Shown here piece by piece: positions 25,935 to 33,553 of a DNA stretch of 64,000 nucleotides (position 1 is its first letter; every line of letters begins with the position of its first letter). The notes below the pieces were generated by a model. That model made no database searches, was not told the DNA's origin, and was given only the letters and a program-made list of their open reading frames with translations. Made by a program: the position numbers and the translations under genes. Source of the stretch: Leucobacter sp. Ag1 (GTDB lineage: Bacteria; Actinomycetota; Actinomycetes; Actinomycetales; Microbacteriaceae); NCBI RefSeq assembly GCF_000980875.1, contig NZ_LAYO01000095.1, forward strand, positions 1 through 64,000, read 5' to 3'.

Positions 25935-27521
25935 ATGTCGGAGCAGCTCGGCGAGGGCGTGCAGCCTCGCACCGCGATCGTGGTCGGAGCCGGATCCTCG
26001 GGGTCGGTGGTCGCGCGCAGGCTCGCGGACGCCGGGGTCGCGGTCACGGTGCTCGAGGCGGGCGGCGAGGACGGCAATCCCGCGATCCACGATCCGAGCC
26101 GCATGGGCGAGCTCTGGCACGGACCCGACGACTGGGACTACTTCACCGAACCGCAGCCCGGCGCGAACGGGCATCGCCTGCACTGGCCGCGCGGCAAGGT
26201 GCTCGGCGGATCCCATTCGCTGAACGCCATGATCTGGGTGCGCTGCACCCCGCAGGACTTCGACCATTGGGAATCGCTCGGCAACCCCGGCTGGGGCTGG
26301 AACGACGTGCTGCCCGTCTACCGCAGCATCGAGAACTTCCACGGATCGGGCGACCCGGCGCTGCACGGCACCGACGGCCTGCTCGACGTCACCGACGAGT
26401 ACCCCCTCTCCCCGATCCAGCGGTCGATCATCGACGCCGCGGTCGAGGAGGGGCTGCCGCTCAACCCCGATTACAACGGCGCCGAGATCGAGGGCGTCTC
26501 GCAACAGCAGGTGACGATCCGCGACGGCCGCCGCTTCAACACCTACATGGCCTATCTGAAGCCGGTGCGGGATCGCGTCGCGGTCGAGACCGGCTGCCAC
26601 GTGCACGAGCTGATCTTCGCCGAGGATGCGAACGCGGACCCCGCCGCGCGTCCGCGCGTGATCGGCGTGCGCTTCGCCCAGGCCGGCGAACTGCGGGAGC
26701 TGTTCGCCGACGAGGTGATCCTCTCGGCCGGCGCGATCGACTCCCCGCGGGTGCTGCTGCGCTCGGGCATCGGCCCGGCCGACGAGCTGCGCGAGGTCGG
26801 GATCGAGCCGCGGGTCGATCTGCCCGGCGTCGGGAAGAACCTGCACGACCACTACCTCGCGCCCGTCATCTTCGCCGCCGAGCGCCCCATCGACCCGCCG
26901 CGCGAGGGCGTCTCGGTGACCCAGTCGCACCTGTTCTGGAAGAGCCGCCCCGAACTCGACCGGCCCGATACGCAGCCGATCCTGTTCTCGGTGCCGATGT
27001 ACGGCGACTTCCTGGAGCCCGCGGGCGACAACGGATTCTCGCTCATGGGCGGGCTCGTGACGCCGAGCTCGCGCGGCTCCATCACCCTGTCGGGGCCGGC
27101 GCCCACGGATCCGCTGCGCCTCGACCCGCAGGCGCTCAGCCACGAGGACGACGTCGCATCGCTCGTCGCCTCGGTGCGGCAGTGCCGCCGGATCGGCACG
27201 CAGTCGGCGCTGGCCGCGGCTCCCGAGGACGGCGGCTGGGGCGCGACCGAGATCTACCCCGGTCCGGGGATCGGCGACGGCGAGGATCTCGTCGACTACG
27301 TGCGCAGCACCCTCGCGACCTACCACCACCAGGTCGGGACCTGCAAGATGGGCGTCGACGAGCTCGCCGTCGTCTCTCCCCGCCTCGCGGTGCACGGCGT
27401 CGACGGGCTGCGCGTGATCGACGCCTCGATCATGCCCCGCGTGACCACGGGCAACACGAACGCGCCCGCCGTGCTGATCGGCGAGCTCGGCGCGGGCTTC
27501 GTGCTCGCCGGCGAGCGGTAG
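25935..27521 (+). CDS. GMC family FAD-dependent oxidoreductase
   Basis: A 528-residue flavoprotein. The N-terminal dinucleotide fold reads AIVVGAGSSGSVVARRLAD. GMC signature 1 is GKVLGGSHSLNAMIWVRC. The C-terminal catalytic part has YHHQVGTCKMG and DASIMPRVTTGNTNAPAVLIGE, the latter with the conserved Asn. It probably oxidises a primary or secondary alcohol such as choline, a sugar or an aliphatic alcohol, with no clear subtype. GAGAGGAG lies six bases before ATG 25935, which rules out the upstream Met. An SDR follows eight bases later, suggesting a two-enzyme alcohol/ketone pathway. Confidence 0.92.
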   Translation: MSEQLGEGVQPRTAIVVGAGSSGSVVARRLADAGVAVTVLEAGGEDGNPAIHDPSRMGELWHGPDDWDYFTEPQPGANGHRLHWPRGKVLGGSHSLNAMIWVRCTPQDFDHWESLGNPGWGWNDVLPVYRSIENFHGSGDPALHGTDGLLDVTDEYPLSPIQRSIIDAAVEEGLPLNPDYNGAEIEGVSQQQVTIRDGRRFNTYMAYLKPVRDRVAVETGCHVHELIFAEDANADPAARPRVIGVRFAQAGELRELFADEVILSAGAIDSPRVLLRSGIGPADELREVGIEPRVDLPGVGKNLHDHYLAPVIFAAERPIDPPREGVSVTQSHLFWKSRPELDRPDTQPILFSVPMYGDFLEPAGDNGFSLMGGLVTPSSRGSITLSGPAPTDPLRLDPQALSHEDDVASLVASVRQCRRIGTQSALAAAPEDGGWGATEIYPGPGIGDGEDLVDYVRSTLATYHHQVGTCKMGVDELAVVSPRLAVHGVDGLRVIDASIMPRVTTGNTNAPAVLIGELGAGFVLAGER

Positions 27522-27528
27522 GCGCGCG

Positions 27529-28269
27529 ATGGACGGCGGTGCAGCGGCGTTCGCGCCCGGACTGTTCGCGGGGCGCACGGTGCTGGTCACCGGAGGGACC
27601 TCGGGCATCGGGCTCGCGGCGGCCGAGCTGTTCGCCGGGCTCGGCGCCCGGGTGATCGCGATCGGCCTCGGCGCCGATCGTACCCCGGTACCGTCCGGGG
27701 TTCCGATCGAGCTGCACGAGGTGGACGTCACCGACGAGGCCGCGGTGCGCGCCGTGATCGACGGGCTCGACCGGCTCGACGTGCTGGTGCCCGCCGCGGG
27801 GATCAGCCTGGGCGAGCGCGAGCTGGAGTGGGAGGCGTTCGAACGGGTGCTGTCGATCCAGCTCGGCGCCGTGTACCGGGTGGCCGAGCTGTCCCGCCCG
27901 CTGCTGCGCGCCTCGGGCGGATCGCTCATCACGATCGCGTCGATGTTCGCCTTCTTCGGCGGAGGATCGCGCGCGGCCTACTCGGCGGCGAAGGGCGGCG
28001 TGGTTCAGCTCACCAAGTCGCTCGCCGAAGCGTGGGCCGCCGACGGGATCCGGGTGAACTCGGTGGCTCCCGGGTGGATCGAGACGCCGCTCGCGGCCGG
28101 GCTCGACGAGCCCACGAAGGAGCGGATCCTGTCGCGCACCCCGCTGGGCCGCTTCGGCGCGGCCGACGAAGTGGCCGCAGCGATCGCGTTCCTCGCGTCC
28201 GATGCGGCGTCCTTCATCACCGGAGCGGTGCTGCCGGTGGACGGCGGGTATCTGACCGTCGCGATCTGA
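27529..28269 (+). CDS. SDR family oxidoreductase
   Basis: A 246-residue short-chain dehydrogenase. The cofactor loop is VLVTGGTSGIGLAA (T-G-x-x-x-G-I-G), followed by VLVPAAGIS (NNAG-equivalent), a Ser in ITIASMFAFFG, YSAAKGG with catalytic Tyr and Lys, and SVAPGWIETPLAAG. The ending FITGAVLPVDGGYLTVAI is typical. It starts eight bases after the GMC oxidoreductase, so both are likely co-transcribed and act on the same alcohol or ketone. The stop codon lies in a 14-bp tandem duplication. Confidence 0.92.
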   Translation: MDGGAAAFAPGLFAGRTVLVTGGTSGIGLAAAELFAGLGARVIAIGLGADRTPVPSGVPIELHEVDVTDEAAVRAVIDGLDRLDVLVPAAGISLGERELEWEAFERVLSIQLGAVYRVAELSRPLLRASGGSLITIASMFAFFGGGSRAAYSAAKGGVVQLTKSLAEAWAADGIRVNSVAPGWIETPLAAGLDEPTKERILSRTPLGRFGAADEVAAAIAFLASDAASFITGAVLPVDGGYLTVAI

Positions 28270-28283
28270 CCGTCGCGATCTGA
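28251..28283. repeat. 14-bp tandem duplication at the SDR stop codon
   Basis: TCTGACCGTCGCGA is repeated exactly at 28251-28264 and 28265-28278, then TCTGA again. The duplication covers the last five codons and stop of the SDR. Both copies give the same ending, so the protein is unaffected. It looks like a recent slippage or end-joining event. Confidence 0.85.
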
Positions 28284-28291
28284 GCGGAGGC

Positions 28292-29296
28292 TCAGACGCC
28301 GACCGTGCGGAAGCCCGCGTTGCCCATGGACGACCCCGGGGTGTTCCGCGAGCGTGCGGAGTTGCGGTAGCGGTTGCAGTACGACGGATGGCACAGGTGG
28401 CTGCCACCGCGCAGCACGCGCTCGGAGCCGCTCTCGGGGCCGCGCGGGTCCCGCACCGGCTCGGCCCCGGCTACACGCGCCGCGTACGTCTCGGGGTCGA
28501 AGCGGTCGGCGCACCACTCCCAGACGTTGCCGACGGGCTGCCACAGGCCGTAGCCATTGGGCGAGTAGCTGCGCACCGGCGCCGTGCCGATCCAGCCGTC
28601 TTCGGCCGTGTTGTGCGCGGGGAAGGATCCCTGCCAGACGTTCGCCCGCCACACCCCGTCGCTGCCGTCGATGGGCGCGTCGCCCCAGGGGTGCCGGGCG
28701 CCCTCGAGGCCGCCACGGGCGGCGCGCTCCCACTCCGCCTCCGTGGGCAGGCGCCGCCCGGCCCAGGCGCAGTACGCGTTCGCGTCGTTCCAGGTGACGT
28801 GCACGACGGGATGGTCCTCGAGCCCGACGAGCGAGGAGGCCCGGCCGCCGGGATGCCGCCAGTCGGCGCCGCGGACGCCGATCCACCACGGCGTGCCCGG
28901 GATTGGCCTAGTGATGTCGGCGGTGGGCGCGTCGACGAGCAGGTGGAACACCGCGGAGGCCCCGAGCCGCTCGGCCTCGGTGACGTAGCCGGTAGCCGAG
29001 ACGAAGCGGGCGAACTGCAGGTTCGTGACGGCGGTCGCGTCGATCTCGAACGCGCCCAGCTCGACCGCGTGCACCGGGTGCTCCCCGTCGGCCTCGATGC
29101 CGTCGCCGGAGGAATCCCCCATCGCGAAGACCCCGGCCGGGATCGCGCACTGCTCGGAGTCGTGCGCCGCCGTGCCCGTTCCGGGCATCGCGGGGGCCGG
29201 GAGCGGCACCGTCGGCGATGCGTGGCCGACCGCGGCTCCGGTGCCCTCCGCAGCGCGCGGCGAGCAGCAGGATCCGTGCGGCTCAGGCTGCGGCAT
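28292..29296 (-). CDS. Formylglycine-generating enzyme (sulfatase activator)
   Basis: A 334-residue aerobic FGE. It oxidises the Cys of sulfatase CxPxR motifs to formylglycine with O2 and copper. The FGE-sulfatase fold is clear from PAGVFAMGDSSGDGIEADGE, PVVHVTWNDANAYCAWAGRRLPTEAEWERAARGG and VGNVWEWCADRFDP. The copper-binding pair is present in GGSHLCHPSYCNRYR as Cys302 and Cys307, so it should be active. There is no signal peptide, so it acts in the cytoplasm. Its start overlaps the TetR gene by 14 bases. The client sulfatase, which carries CSPAR, is encoded at 33554 in the divergent operon. Confidence 0.95.
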   Translation of the reverse strand: MPQPEPHGSCCSPRAAEGTGAAVGHASPTVPLPAPAMPGTGTAAHDSEQCAIPAGVFAMGDSSGDGIEADGEHPVHAVELGAFEIDATAVTNLQFARFVSATGYVTEAERLGASAVFHLLVDAPTADITRPIPGTPWWIGVRGADWRHPGGRASSLVGLEDHPVVHVTWNDANAYCAWAGRRLPTEAEWERAARGGLEGARHPWGDAPIDGSDGVWRANVWQGSFPAHNTAEDGWIGTAPVRSYSPNGYGLWQPVGNVWEWCADRFDPETYAARVAGAEPVRDPRGPESGSERVLRGGSHLCHPSYCNRYRNSARSRNTPGSSMGNAGFRTVGV

Positions 29297-29915
29297 CCCG
29301 CGCCCCCGCTATCGCTGCCGGGCGCTCGCCGCGCAGCTCGGCGATCATTGCGTCGATGCTCGCGTGCATGGCGGGATCGGTCGCGGCTTCGGGCGTCAGC
29401 ACCGCCATCATCTGCCAGCCGGCGTTGTGCGCCGAGACGCGGTTCACCTCGTTCTCGATGTCGTGGTCCGGGGCGAGTTCGCCGTCCTCCCGCGCCTCGG
29501 CGAGGAAGCGGCGGATCAGATCGCGCCGCTTGAGGATGTTGTCGTGGTGGATCTCCCAGAGCTCCGGGTCCTGCGCAGCCCGGTCCCAGAACGAGAGCAC
29601 GACGCGGGACTTCTGGGGGCCGGCCTCCTCGAACGGCAGCAGCTCCTCCGACATCCGCCGCAGCGCCTCGAGCCCGCGCACCCCGGCGCAGCGCGCGATG
29701 GTGCGCTCGTGGGACCCGTTGAAGACGTGCAGGAACGCCGCGGTCAGCAGGCTCTGCTTGTTGGGGAAGTAGCGGGTGATGGCGCCGTGCGCGTACCCGG
29801 CCTCGGCGGCGATCTCCCGCATCGTCACGCGCTCGAAGCCGTGGTTGATGATGATCTGGGTCACCGCTTCGACGATGTGCGTACGGCGCTCGTCGTGATC
29901 GACAATCTTCGGCAT
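29283..29915 (-). CDS. TetR family transcriptional regulator
   Basis: A 210-residue regulator. The N-terminal HTH reads IIINHGFERVTMREIAAEAGYAHGAITRYFPNKQSLL, the standard TetR pattern. The C-terminal ligand domain is helical, with DPELWEIHHDNILKRRDLIRRFL. ATG 29915 is used because GGGAGGG lies five bases upstream; the ATG at 29933 has none. The FGE gene follows with a 14-base overlap. The divergent ABC-sulfatase operon starts at 30127, with a perfect palindrome between, so this protein most likely controls both directions in response to a sulfate ester or its product (inference). Confidence 0.9.
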   Translation of the reverse strand: MPKIVDHDERRTHIVEAVTQIIINHGFERVTMREIAAEAGYAHGAITRYFPNKQSLLTAAFLHVFNGSHERTIARCAGVRGLEALRRMSEELLPFEEAGPQKSRVVLSFWDRAAQDPELWEIHHDNILKRRDLIRRFLAEAREDGELAPDHDIENEVNRVSAHNAGWQMMAVLTPEAATDPAMHASIDAMIAELRGERPAAIAGARDAAA

Positions 29916-29987
29916 GCGTCCCTCCCGATGCATCGATCATAGGGAACCCGGTCCCCGGTACGACCGAGTTTCGGCCCGCGAACGGCT

Positions 29988-30011
29988 TTTCGTCACCAAT
30001 TGGTGACGAAA
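29988..30011. promoter_or_regulatory. Perfect 24-bp palindrome, likely TetR operator
   Basis: The sequence is a fully symmetric inverted repeat with half-site TTTCGTCACCAA and no spacer. It lies 73 bases upstream of the TetR start and 115 bases upstream of the binding-protein start. A related core CACC-T-GGTG at 30065-30073 may be a second, weaker site closer to the transporter. The size and symmetry match TetR-dimer operators. Confidence 0.8.
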
Positions 30012-30126
30012 CGTTACCGGACCGAAATCTTTCGCGGCCACTTGGAGATTATTCTTTGAGTCGCCACCTGGTGATTAAAAGGGTGCGAGCTCGCCGCTCT
30101 CCCCCACGTCGACGAAGGAGTCGCTC

Positions 30127-31137
30127 ATGAAGAAGTCCAACCGCCTGCTGGCCGCACTCGCCCTGATCCCCGCGGTCGCGCTCGCGCTCACCGCCTGCGC
30201 CTCGGGCAGCGGCGACGCGGGTGCCGAGGGCTCCGGCGGCTCCGGCGGCCTGACGAAGCTCAAGGTCGCCACGATCGGCCTCACGTCGGACGGCAGCCTC
30301 CTCACCGGCATCCAGCAGGGCTTCTTCACGGACGAGGGCCTCGAGATCGAGACCTCGATCGTCGCGAACCCGCCCGCAGGCCTCGCAGCGGTGCAGGGCG
30401 GCCAGGTCGACATCGCCTACTCGCCGAGCATCCCGCTGCTGAACGCGCTGAGCCAGGGCGTCCCGATCAAGGTGATCGGCGCGGCCGACGGCTACCCCGC
30501 CGACGCGTCGGCGGTGAAGGACCCCGCGGCGTTCGACGACACCGGCCTCTTCGCGAGCCCCGCGAGCGGCATCACCTCGGTCAAGGACCTGAAGGGCAAG
30601 ACCATCGCGATCCCCGCCCGCAAGGCGCAGCTCGAGGTCGTGATCGCCGGCGAGCTCGAGAAGGCCGGGATCGATCCCACCACCGGGGTCAACTGGGTGG
30701 TGCTCGATTTCACCTCCGCCGTCGCCGCGCTGAAGAGCGGCAAGGTCGACGCAGCAGGGCTCGTCAGCCCCTTCACCACCGAGGCCGCGTCCCTCGGCGC
30801 GAAGCAGCTCGCCGCACCCTCCATCGGATTCTTCGAGACCGGCGCGACCGGTCTCTGGACCGCGGGCAGCTCCACGGTCGAGCAGAAGAAGCAGGCCATC
30901 GAGGCGTTCCAGCGGGCCATCGTCAAGTCCAACGAGTACGCCACCGCGCACCCGAAGGAGGCCATCGAGGCGGGGCTGAAGTACACGGGATCGAAGCTGA
31001 CGGTCGATGAGGTCAAGGTGCCCGTCTGGCCCACCGCGGTGAAGCTCGAGGATCTGCAGCGCCCGAACGACAAGATGGTCGCGCTCGGCTTCCTCCAGAA
31101 GCCCGTGCAGCTCGACGGCGTGATCTTCGGAGGCTGA
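30127..31137 (+). CDS. ABC substrate-binding lipoprotein, NitT/TauT type
   Basis: A 336-residue binding protein with lipobox LTAC (Cys24). The mature part begins KLKVATIGLTSDGSLLTGIQQGFFTDEGLEIE, typical of SsuA/TauA/ThiY-like proteins. AYSPSIPLLNALSQGVPIKVIG and GKTIAIPARKAQLEVVIAGELEKAG follow the same fold. Such proteins bind alkyl- or aryl-sulfonates, taurine, nitrate or pyrimidines. Here the operon ends in a sulfatase, so a sulfate ester or sulfonate is likely. AAGGAG precedes the ATG. It is the first gene of a five-gene operon. Confidence 0.92.
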   Translation: MKKSNRLLAALALIPAVALALTACASGSGDAGAEGSGGSGGLTKLKVATIGLTSDGSLLTGIQQGFFTDEGLEIETSIVANPPAGLAAVQGGQVDIAYSPSIPLLNALSQGVPIKVIGAADGYPADASAVKDPAAFDDTGLFASPASGITSVKDLKGKTIAIPARKAQLEVVIAGELEKAGIDPTTGVNWVVLDFTSAVAALKSGKVDAAGLVSPFTTEAASLGAKQLAAPSIGFFETGATGLWTAGSSTVEQKKQAIEAFQRAIVKSNEYATAHPKEAIEAGLKYTGSKLTVDEVKVPVWPTAVKLEDLQRPNDKMVALGFLQKPVQLDGVIFGG

Positions 31138-31146
31138 TCCGGCACC

Positions 31147-31926
31147 ATGCGCTCACCCCGACTTCTGCAATTCGGCACCGGCGCCCTCGGCGTCGTGGCG
31201 GCGCTCGGCCTCTGGCAGCTCGCCGCCACGACGGGGCCGCTCGCCGACTCCCCGCTGCCGACCGCGACCGAGGCGATCGCCGCGCTGCTCGGCCTGCTCG
31301 GCACGCCCGCCATGTGGATCGCCACGTGGGACACCGTCGCCATGGCGCTCGCCGGGCTCGTCATCGCGGCCGTCGCCGGCATCCTGCTCGGCATCGGGAT
31401 CGGGGTCTCCCCGCTCGCGATGCACGCGACCCGGGTTCCCCTCGAATTCCTGAAGCCGATCCCGCCGATCGTGATCCTGCCCATCGTCGTGCTCGTGCTC
31501 GGCCCCACCGCAGGCATGGGGATCTTCCTCGTCTTCATCGGCTGCTTCGTCTCGATCGTCGTGCAGGCCTCCGCCGGGGTCTTCGACACCGATCCGGTCG
31601 CGACCGCGACGGGGCGCTCGTACGGTCTCGGCCGGAGCGAGATCCTCGCCCGGATCGTGCTGCCGAGCGCGCTCCCCTACATCGGTACCGCGATCCGCGT
31701 CGCCGCACCCACCGCGCTCATCGTCGCGGTCGTCGCCGGCCTCCTCGGCGGCGGGCCCGGCCTCGGCCAGAGCCTGCTGCTCACCCAGATCGCGGGCGAC
31801 CAGAGCAAGCTCTTCGCCTACGTGCTCGTGCTCGGGATCCTCGGGCTCATCGTGCAGGGCCTCAGCCAGTGGGGCGAGCGCCGGCTGCTGCACTGGCACC
31901 CCCAGCACCGGAAGCAGGTGGCCTGA
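31147..31926 (+). CDS. ABC transporter permease, NitT/TauT type, first
   Basis: A 259-residue permease with about six helices. The EAA loop lies around ATGRSYGLGRSEILARIVLPSALPYI, the usual SsuC/TauC form. LEFLKPIPPIVILPIVVLVLGPTAGMGIFLVF is another hallmark. It begins nine bases after the binding-protein stop and overlaps the next permease by one base. Together with the second permease it likely forms a heterodimeric channel, unlike the SsuC homodimer. Confidence 0.92.
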   Translation: MRSPRLLQFGTGALGVVAALGLWQLAATTGPLADSPLPTATEAIAALLGLLGTPAMWIATWDTVAMALAGLVIAAVAGILLGIGIGVSPLAMHATRVPLEFLKPIPPIVILPIVVLVLGPTAGMGIFLVFIGCFVSIVVQASAGVFDTDPVATATGRSYGLGRSEILARIVLPSALPYIGTAIRVAAPTALIVAVVAGLLGGGPGLGQSLLLTQIAGDQSKLFAYVLVLGILGLIVQGLSQWGERRLLHWHPQHRKQVA

Positions 31927-32762
31927 TGACCCTCACCTCGACCGTCCTCGTCCGCACGCGCGAGGCCCGCAGGCAGCGCCGCTCCGGTGTGCCGAGATGG
32001 GCGCTGATCGGCGCCGAGATCGCCGTCCCGATCCTGCTGCTCGCCGCCTGGTGGTTCGCCTCGGCGAACTCCACCAACACGTTCTTCCCGCCGCTCCGCA
32101 CGATCCTGACCCGGCTCGCGGAGCTCTCCGCGACCCCGGCGTTCTGGACGAACGTCGGCTCGTCCGTGGGCAATCTCCTGCTCTCCTTCCTGCTCGCCTG
32201 CGCGATCGGCGTCGGGCTCGGCATCGCCCTCGGCACCGTGCGCTGGCTGTCGTGGCTCCTCGAGCCGACGATCCACTTCTTCCGCGCGATCCCGCCGGTC
32301 GCCCTCGTGCCGATCTTCGTGTCGCTGCTCGGCTTCGGCAACGAGACCCGCATCCTCGCGATCACGCTCTCGGCGGTGTTCCCGGTGCTCATCTCGACGA
32401 TCGACGGCATCCGGGCACTCGATCCCGAGCGCGTGAGCGTCGGCCGGATCTACCGGATCGGTCGGTGGGACCGGATCGTCACGATCGCCCTGCCCGAGGC
32501 CAGCCCGCGGATTCTCTCCGGCGTGCAGGTGAGCCTCATCACGGCGTTCGTCGTCATGATCGCGAGCGAGATGCTCGGATCATCGCTCGGCCTCGGCGCG
32601 ATGACCCTGCTCGCGCAGCAGTCCTTCATGATCGCCGACATGTGGGTCGGCATCCTCGTCCTGGGCGTCCTCGGCTACGTCGCGAACGCCCTGCTCGTAC
32701 TCCTCCGGCGCCGCGTGCTGCGCTGGTACATCGCCATCCGACAGCAGGAGAAGAACCTATGA
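31926..32762 (+). CDS. ABC transporter permease, NitT/TauT type, second
   Basis: A 278-residue permease. It starts at ATG 31926, sharing one base with the preceding TGA. Helices include AEIAVPILLLAAWWFAS and VGNLLLSFLLACAIGVGLGIALG. FFRAIPPVALVPIFVSLLGFG and the EAA-type loop VGRIYRIGRWDRIVTIALPEASPRI match the family. It ends in a 4-base ATGA overlap with the ATPase gene. Two different permeases in tandem suggest a heteromeric channel for the cargo bound by the protein at 30127. Confidence 0.92.
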   Translation: MTLTSTVLVRTREARRQRRSGVPRWALIGAEIAVPILLLAAWWFASANSTNTFFPPLRTILTRLAELSATPAFWTNVGSSVGNLLLSFLLACAIGVGLGIALGTVRWLSWLLEPTIHFFRAIPPVALVPIFVSLLGFGNETRILAITLSAVFPVLISTIDGIRALDPERVSVGRIYRIGRWDRIVTIALPEASPRILSGVQVSLITAFVVMIASEMLGSSLGLGAMTLLAQQSFMIADMWVGILVLGVLGYVANALLVLLRRRVLRWYIAIRQQEKNL

Positions 32763-33550
32763 ACGCCACCGCACTCGACGCCCCCGCGCGGCTCAGCGTC
32801 TCGGGCCTCGCGAAGACCTACGAGACGAAGAAGGGCGCGGTCCCGGTCATCGCCGACCTCACGTTCGACGTGCAGGCCGCCGAGATCGTCTGCATCGTCG
32901 GTCCGTCCGGCATCGGCAAGACGACGCTGCTGAAGTGCCTGACCGGGCTGCAGTCGATCTCGTCGGGCTCGGCCCGGATCGACGGCAAGCCGATCGACGG
33001 GCCGCCTGAGGAGATGGCGCTCGTGTTCCAGGAGTACACGCGTTCGCTCATGCCCTGGCTGACGGTCGAGAAGAACGTGCGCCTCCCGCTCAAGCACCTC
33101 CGATTGCCGAAGGCCGAACAGGCGGAGCGCATCGCTTCGGCTCTGGCCGCCGTGGGGCTCTCGGGCGCCGAGGCGAAGTATCCGTGGCAGCTCTCGGGCG
33201 GCATGCAGCAGCGCGTCGCGATCGCCCGCGCCATCGCCTACCGCCCCGAGGTGCTCGTGATGGACGAGCCGTTCGCATCGGTCGATGCGCAGACCCGCTT
33301 CGAACTCGAGGACCTCTGCCTGCGCGTCCGCGAGCAGTTCGGCATGACCATCGTCGTCGTCACGCACGACATCGACGAGGCCGTGTACCTGTCGGACCGG
33401 ATCGTCGTGCTCGGCGAGCGGCCGGCCCGGGTGACCCGCATCATCGACGTCGGTCTCGAGGGCGCGCGGGATCAGATCGCGACCCGCGCGAGGCCCGAGT
33501 TCGCCGAGCTGCGCACCGAGGTCTTCGAGCTGATCCGGAAGGCGGGCTAG
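32759..33550 (+). CDS. ABC transporter ATP-binding protein, NitT/TauT type
   Basis: A 263-residue ATPase of the SsuB/TauB kind. Walker A is GPSGIGKTT, the Q-loop VFQEYTRSLMPW, the signature LSGGMQQRVAIARAI, Walker B VLVMDEPFASVD and the switch His THDIDEAV. All elements are intact. It starts at the ATG overlapping the second permease and is followed three bases later by the sulfatase, so transporter and sulfatase are one operon. Confidence 0.94.
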   Translation: MNATALDAPARLSVSGLAKTYETKKGAVPVIADLTFDVQAAEIVCIVGPSGIGKTTLLKCLTGLQSISSGSARIDGKPIDGPPEEMALVFQEYTRSLMPWLTVEKNVRLPLKHLRLPKAEQAERIASALAAVGLSGAEAKYPWQLSGGMQQRVAIARAIAYRPEVLVMDEPFASVDAQTRFELEDLCLRVREQFGMTIVVVTHDIDEAVYLSDRIVVLGERPARVTRIIDVGLEGARDQIATRARPEFAELRTEVFELIRKAG

Positions 33551-33553
33551 CCC

